17,142 bases of DNA, taken from contig JALURZ010000257.1 in NCBI GenBank assembly GCA_027058735.1, positions 1 through 17,142 of the forward strand, in the 5' to 3' direction. The notes under the pieces were generated by a model that saw only the letters and a program-made list of their open reading frames with translations, was not told the origin of the DNA and searched no databases. Below are positions 14,663-17,142 of the stretch, in pieces (within the stretch, counting starts at the first letter, position 1; each line of letters opens with the position of its first letter). Source of the stretch: Hyphomicrobiales bacterium (GTDB lineage: Bacteria; Pseudomonadota; Alphaproteobacteria; Rhizobiales; JALURZ01). The translations under genes were made by a program, and so were the position numbers.

Positions 14663-15250
14663 ATGGCGTTTTTGAGGTCGGCGACACCGTTTGAATCAGA
14701 GCCCTTCGTTGAGGGCGAGGGGGTCTATCTGCGTGCGCCGCAGACGTCCGACTTCGAAGAATGGGCGAATTTGCGGGCTCTCAGCCGGCAGTTTCTCGAA
14801 AACTGGGAACCAACCTGGCTGCGGGACGATCTGACCAGGACGTCGTTTCGCCGCCGCGTGCGCCGGTATCATCGCGATATCGGCGATGACGTCGCTTATC
14901 CGTTTTTCATTTGCCACGCCACGAAAGATTGCCTGGTGGGCGGGCTGACATTGTCGAATGTGCGCCGGGGCGTTTCTCAGACCTGCTCGCTGGGATACTG
15001 GATCGGGGCGCCTTTCGCCCGCCAGGGCCTGATGACGGCCGGTGTCAGGGCGGTTATTCCTTTTGTGTTCGAAACGCTTCGGCTGCATCGCCTGGAAGCG
15101 GCATGCCTGCCGGACAACGTGGCATCCATCGGCCTGCTGCGCAAATGCGGCTTTCACGAGGAAGGCTATGCGCGCCGGTATTTGCGCATCAACGGCGCCT
15201 GGCAGGACCATGTGCTGTTCGCGTTGCTGGCAGAGGATGTGAGGCCTTAA
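14663..15250 (+). CDS. GNAT N-acetyltransferase, RimJ/RimL-like
   Basis: The 195-residue protein has the single GNAT fold. VYLRAPQTSDFEEWANLR (21-38) is the typical RimJ/RimL opening. The acetyl-CoA loop lies in GYWIGAPFARQGLMTAGVRAV (R120-Q-G-L-M-T), and the C-terminal LPDNVASIGLLRKCGFHEEGYARRYLRINGAWQDHVLF is the family signature. Members acetylate protein N-termini, often of ribosomal proteins, or small amines; the substrate here is unknown. It begins 6 bp after the M16 peptidase stop, so it is the last gene of the cox-thrC train. Confidence 0.93.
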   Translation: MAFLRSATPFESEPFVEGEGVYLRAPQTSDFEEWANLRALSRQFLENWEPTWLRDDLTRTSFRRRVRRYHRDIGDDVAYPFFICHATKDCLVGGLTLSNVRRGVSQTCSLGYWIGAPFARQGLMTAGVRAVIPFVFETLRLHRLEAACLPDNVASIGLLRKCGFHEEGYARRYLRINGAWQDHVLFALLAEDVRP

Positions 15251-15282
15251 TCAGAACGAATTTGTCAAGCATAGCAGGACAT

Positions 15283-15300
15283 GGCCGCACGTCCGCGGCC
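15283..15300 (+). terminator. Candidate hairpin after the last gene of the cox-thrC train
   Basis: GGCCGC (15283-15288) pairs with GCGGCC (15295-15300) around ACGTCC, 32 bp after the acetyltransferase stop. A second short stem, CCCGG/CCGGG, follows at 15318-15332. Neither has a T-run, so termination here is plausible but unproven. Confidence 0.35.
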
Positions 15301-15407
15301 TGAGGGAATTGTGTGTACCCGGGGGAGCCGGGATTCGGAGTGTCAATCGGCTGGGGGTTGGTGATCGCGCAGGTCACAATCCGGCTACGTGAACTGGAAC
15401 CTGTCAC

Positions 15408-17142
15408 ATGGTGTTGGGCCGGATCAGAAACCTGATTGTCGTGGCGTGCCTCGCGGTTGTGTATGCGGGCGCGGGCGCGCTTGCCCGCGAAGTGATCACG
15501 GTGCCGTCCCAGTCCGGCATGCTGGCCCTCGATCCTGCAATCGAGCGCATTGAAACCGGCGACAAGGTTATTGAAATTCAATCGGCGCCCGATGTTTCGG
15601 GCAATGTGGTCAGCATGTCGCTGGAGGCGACCGGCAAGGGGCCGATCTTCCGGTGGGTCGTCTTTTCGCTGCGCAATGTGGGACGCGAACGCATCGAGTA
15701 TGTTCTGGCGCTGCCGCGCCGCGGGCTGATCGGCTCCGGCCTGTTCTGGCCGCAACTGACCTCGCCGGATCTGGTTTCCCTGAAGGCGTCTTCCGGCCCC
15801 GGCGCCAGCGAAATTCAAAGTTCGGGAGGCCAGGCCTTCGTCTTCAGTATCGAGCCGGGGCAGACAATCACCTACTCCGCTCAGGTGCGCGGCGGCTGGC
15901 CGCACCGGCTGACCTTGTGGCAGAAGGACCGGTTCAACGCCTTTTCCCAGAATGTTGCTTTTTCCAAGGGGCTGATTCTGGGCATTGGCATGCTGGCCGC
16001 CATCTATATTTCTAGCCTGTTTTTCATCCGGCGCAAACCGATCTTCCCGGCGGCCGCCCTGATTGCCTGGTCCGCGATCGCATATCTGTGTGTGGAATTC
16101 GGCTATCTGCCGGAGACCATCACCGTTCTGTCCGACCAGCCCGGCGCGATGCGCGCTGCGATCGAGGGAGTGTTTGCTCTCAGCCTGCTGTGGTTCTTGT
16201 TCGTCTTTCTCGATCTGCGCCACACCTATCCGGTGGCGACGTTCGGCATATTGTTCGGCTCCCTTCTGGGCGCCCTTTTGAGCGCGTTGATCGCGTTCAG
16301 CCCGGCGGTCGCCGCCGGCTCCCTGCGGCTGGTGATCGTGTTGAGCGTGATCGCCGGCGCGGGCCTGATCGGGCGTTTGGCGCGGCGCGGTTTTGAGCGC
16401 GCCTATGCGCTGATTCCGGTGTGGAGCTTTCTGATCTTGTGGATGATCGGCGCCGGCCTGTCGATCAGCGGCCTCGTCGATCATCAATTGCTGGCGCTGG
16501 GGCTCAATGCCGGCGTCGTTCTGGAACTGCTGCTGCTCGCCTTCGCGGTCTCCCAGTTCGCCTTTGCCTCGACGCTGCTCAGCAGCGGCATGGATCTGGA
16601 CGGGGAACGCAAGTCCCTGGCGCTGAAGGGCGCGGAGCAGTGTGTCTGGGACCTCGATACGGAGCGGCAGAAGTTTTTCGTGGGCGCGGAGCTGGACAGC
16701 ATGCTCGGCTATCCGCCCGCCACGTTCAGGAATCTGAACAAGGACGCCTGGCTGGAACACATGCATCCCGACGACCGCAACGGATATCTGAGTGCCATAA
16801 AATCGGTCATTGACCAGGGCAACCGGCGGTTCACCCAGGAATTTCGCCTGAAGCGCATGGACGGCGCCTATCGCTGGTTCCGGCTTCGCGCCCGGGCGCT
16901 GTCGGGGGAAAATGACAAGGCGCAGCGCTGCATCGGCGCGTTGAGCGATATCACCACCGAAAAGCGCGCCGAACAACGCCTGATGCGCGACAGCATTGTC
17001 GATGTGGTCACCGGGCTGCCCAACCGGACCCTGTTTCTGGACCGGCTGGAGCGCGAAATCGCGCAGACCAAGACCGTGGGCCGCTCGGGCTTCGCCATTA
17101 TCCTGATCGATATCGACCGGTTCAAGCGGGTCAATGACGGGC
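15408..17142 (+). CDS. Membrane-anchored PAS-GGDEF signalling protein (3' end cut off)
   Basis: About 578 codons are visible and the frame runs out of the window. In order: a signal or anchor helix (about 8-26); a periplasmic beta-rich region (about 27-183); a block of about seven transmembrane helices (about 186-390), similar in layout to 7TMR-DISM sensors; a PAS_3-like domain (about 404-520) with WDLD, MLGYP, MHPDDR, EFRLKRMDGAYRWFRLRA and the closing SDITTEKRAEQ; then the start of a GGDEF domain (DVVTGLPNRTLFLDRL from 532, IDIDRFKRVNDG at the edge). It is therefore likely to make, or at least bind, cyclic di-GMP. The GG(D/E)EF site and any EAL domain lie outside the window. The ATG at 15408 is supported by the anchor helix directly after it; no strong ribosome site is seen. 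Confidence 0.9.
   Translation, partial: MVLGRIRNLIVVACLAVVYAGAGALAREVITVPSQSGMLALDPAIERIETGDKVIEIQSAPDVSGNVVSMSLEATGKGPIFRWVVFSLRNVGRERIEYVLALPRRGLIGSGLFWPQLTSPDLVSLKASSGPGASEIQSSGGQAFVFSIEPGQTITYSAQVRGGWPHRLTLWQKDRFNAFSQNVAFSKGLILGIGMLAAIYISSLFFIRRKPIFPAAALIAWSAIAYLCVEFGYLPETITVLSDQPGAMRAAIEGVFALSLLWFLFVFLDLRHTYPVATFGILFGSLLGALLSALIAFSPAVAAGSLRLVIVLSVIAGAGLIGRLARRGFERAYALIPVWSFLILWMIGAGLSISGLVDHQLLALGLNAGVVLELLLLAFAVSQFAFASTLLSSGMDLDGERKSLALKGAEQCVWDLDTERQKFFVGAELDSMLGYPPATFRNLNKDAWLEHMHPDDRNGYLSAIKSVIDQGNRRFTQEFRLKRMDGAYRWFRLRARALSGENDKAQRCIGALSDITTEKRAEQRLMRDSIVDVVTGLPNRTLFLDRLEREIAQTKTVGRSGFAIILIDIDRFKRVNDG

Noticed and set aside
15189..16976. 595-codon open frame on the minus strand
   Set aside because: It lies antisense to the acetyltransferase end and the PAS-GGDEF gene. 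Its translation is Arg/Gln/His-rich with no domain, the usual shadow of GC-rich coding DNA.
1..17142. CRISPR array, insertion sequence, prophage or defence system
   Set aside because: No direct-repeat/spacer pattern, transposase, integrase or phage gene was seen. All sizeable genes have housekeeping, respiratory, transport or signalling assignments.

Overview
The window is a stretch of a GC-rich alphaproteobacterial chromosome. The order coxB-coxA-ctaB-coxF-ctaG-coxC-DUF983-surf1-thrC-M16 peptidase, with a divergent ialB-tldD pair upstream, resembles what I know from Hyphomicrobiales (rhizobia, Brucella and relatives). A genus cannot be assigned from the sequence alone.

Region 1 (1-2344) is housekeeping and accessory. 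A partial DUF937/YidB-like gene (minus strand, GTG start) is divergent from a small dodecin gene. The dodecin gene converges on a MATE-family efflux transporter gene. Region 2 (2345-4693) holds ialB (secreted invasion-associated-locus-B-like protein) and tldD (zinc metalloprotease). They are 17 bp apart, read on the minus strand, and probably share one transcript. Region 3 (4694-5439) is a 746-bp non-coding gap between ialB and the divergent cox operon. It carries four tandem TTTGCRCA units about 15-16 bp apart and a short hairpin close to coxB.

Region 4 (5440-15250) is a long same-strand gene train. It encodes the three core subunits of an aa3-type cytochrome c oxidase (CoxB, CoxA, CoxC), heme O synthase (CtaB), the 47-residue CoxF, the CuB-insertion factor CtaG/Cox11, a DUF983 membrane zinc-ribbon protein and the assembly factor SURF1. 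Threonine synthase, an M16 peptidase and a RimJ/RimL-like acetyltransferase follow. Gaps are mostly under 40 bp (largest 68 bp), and there is an ATGA overlap at ctaB/coxF. The cluster therefore supplies the oxidase core, its heme precursor and its CuB/heme assembly helpers. Heme A synthase (CtaA) and a Sco-type CuA chaperone are not in the window.

Region 5 (15251-17142) is a 157-bp gap, then the start of a large membrane-anchored signalling protein: periplasmic region, multi-TM block, PAS, then a GGDEF domain cut off by the window edge.

I found no CRISPR array, insertion sequence, tRNA, rRNA or phage gene, and no evidence of a new defence or mobile system. The points most worth a second look are regulatory: the tandem repeat in the cox/ialB intergenic region, a perfect 22-bp palindrome exactly at the coxA stop, and two overlapping, mutually exclusive inverted repeats downstream of tldD.
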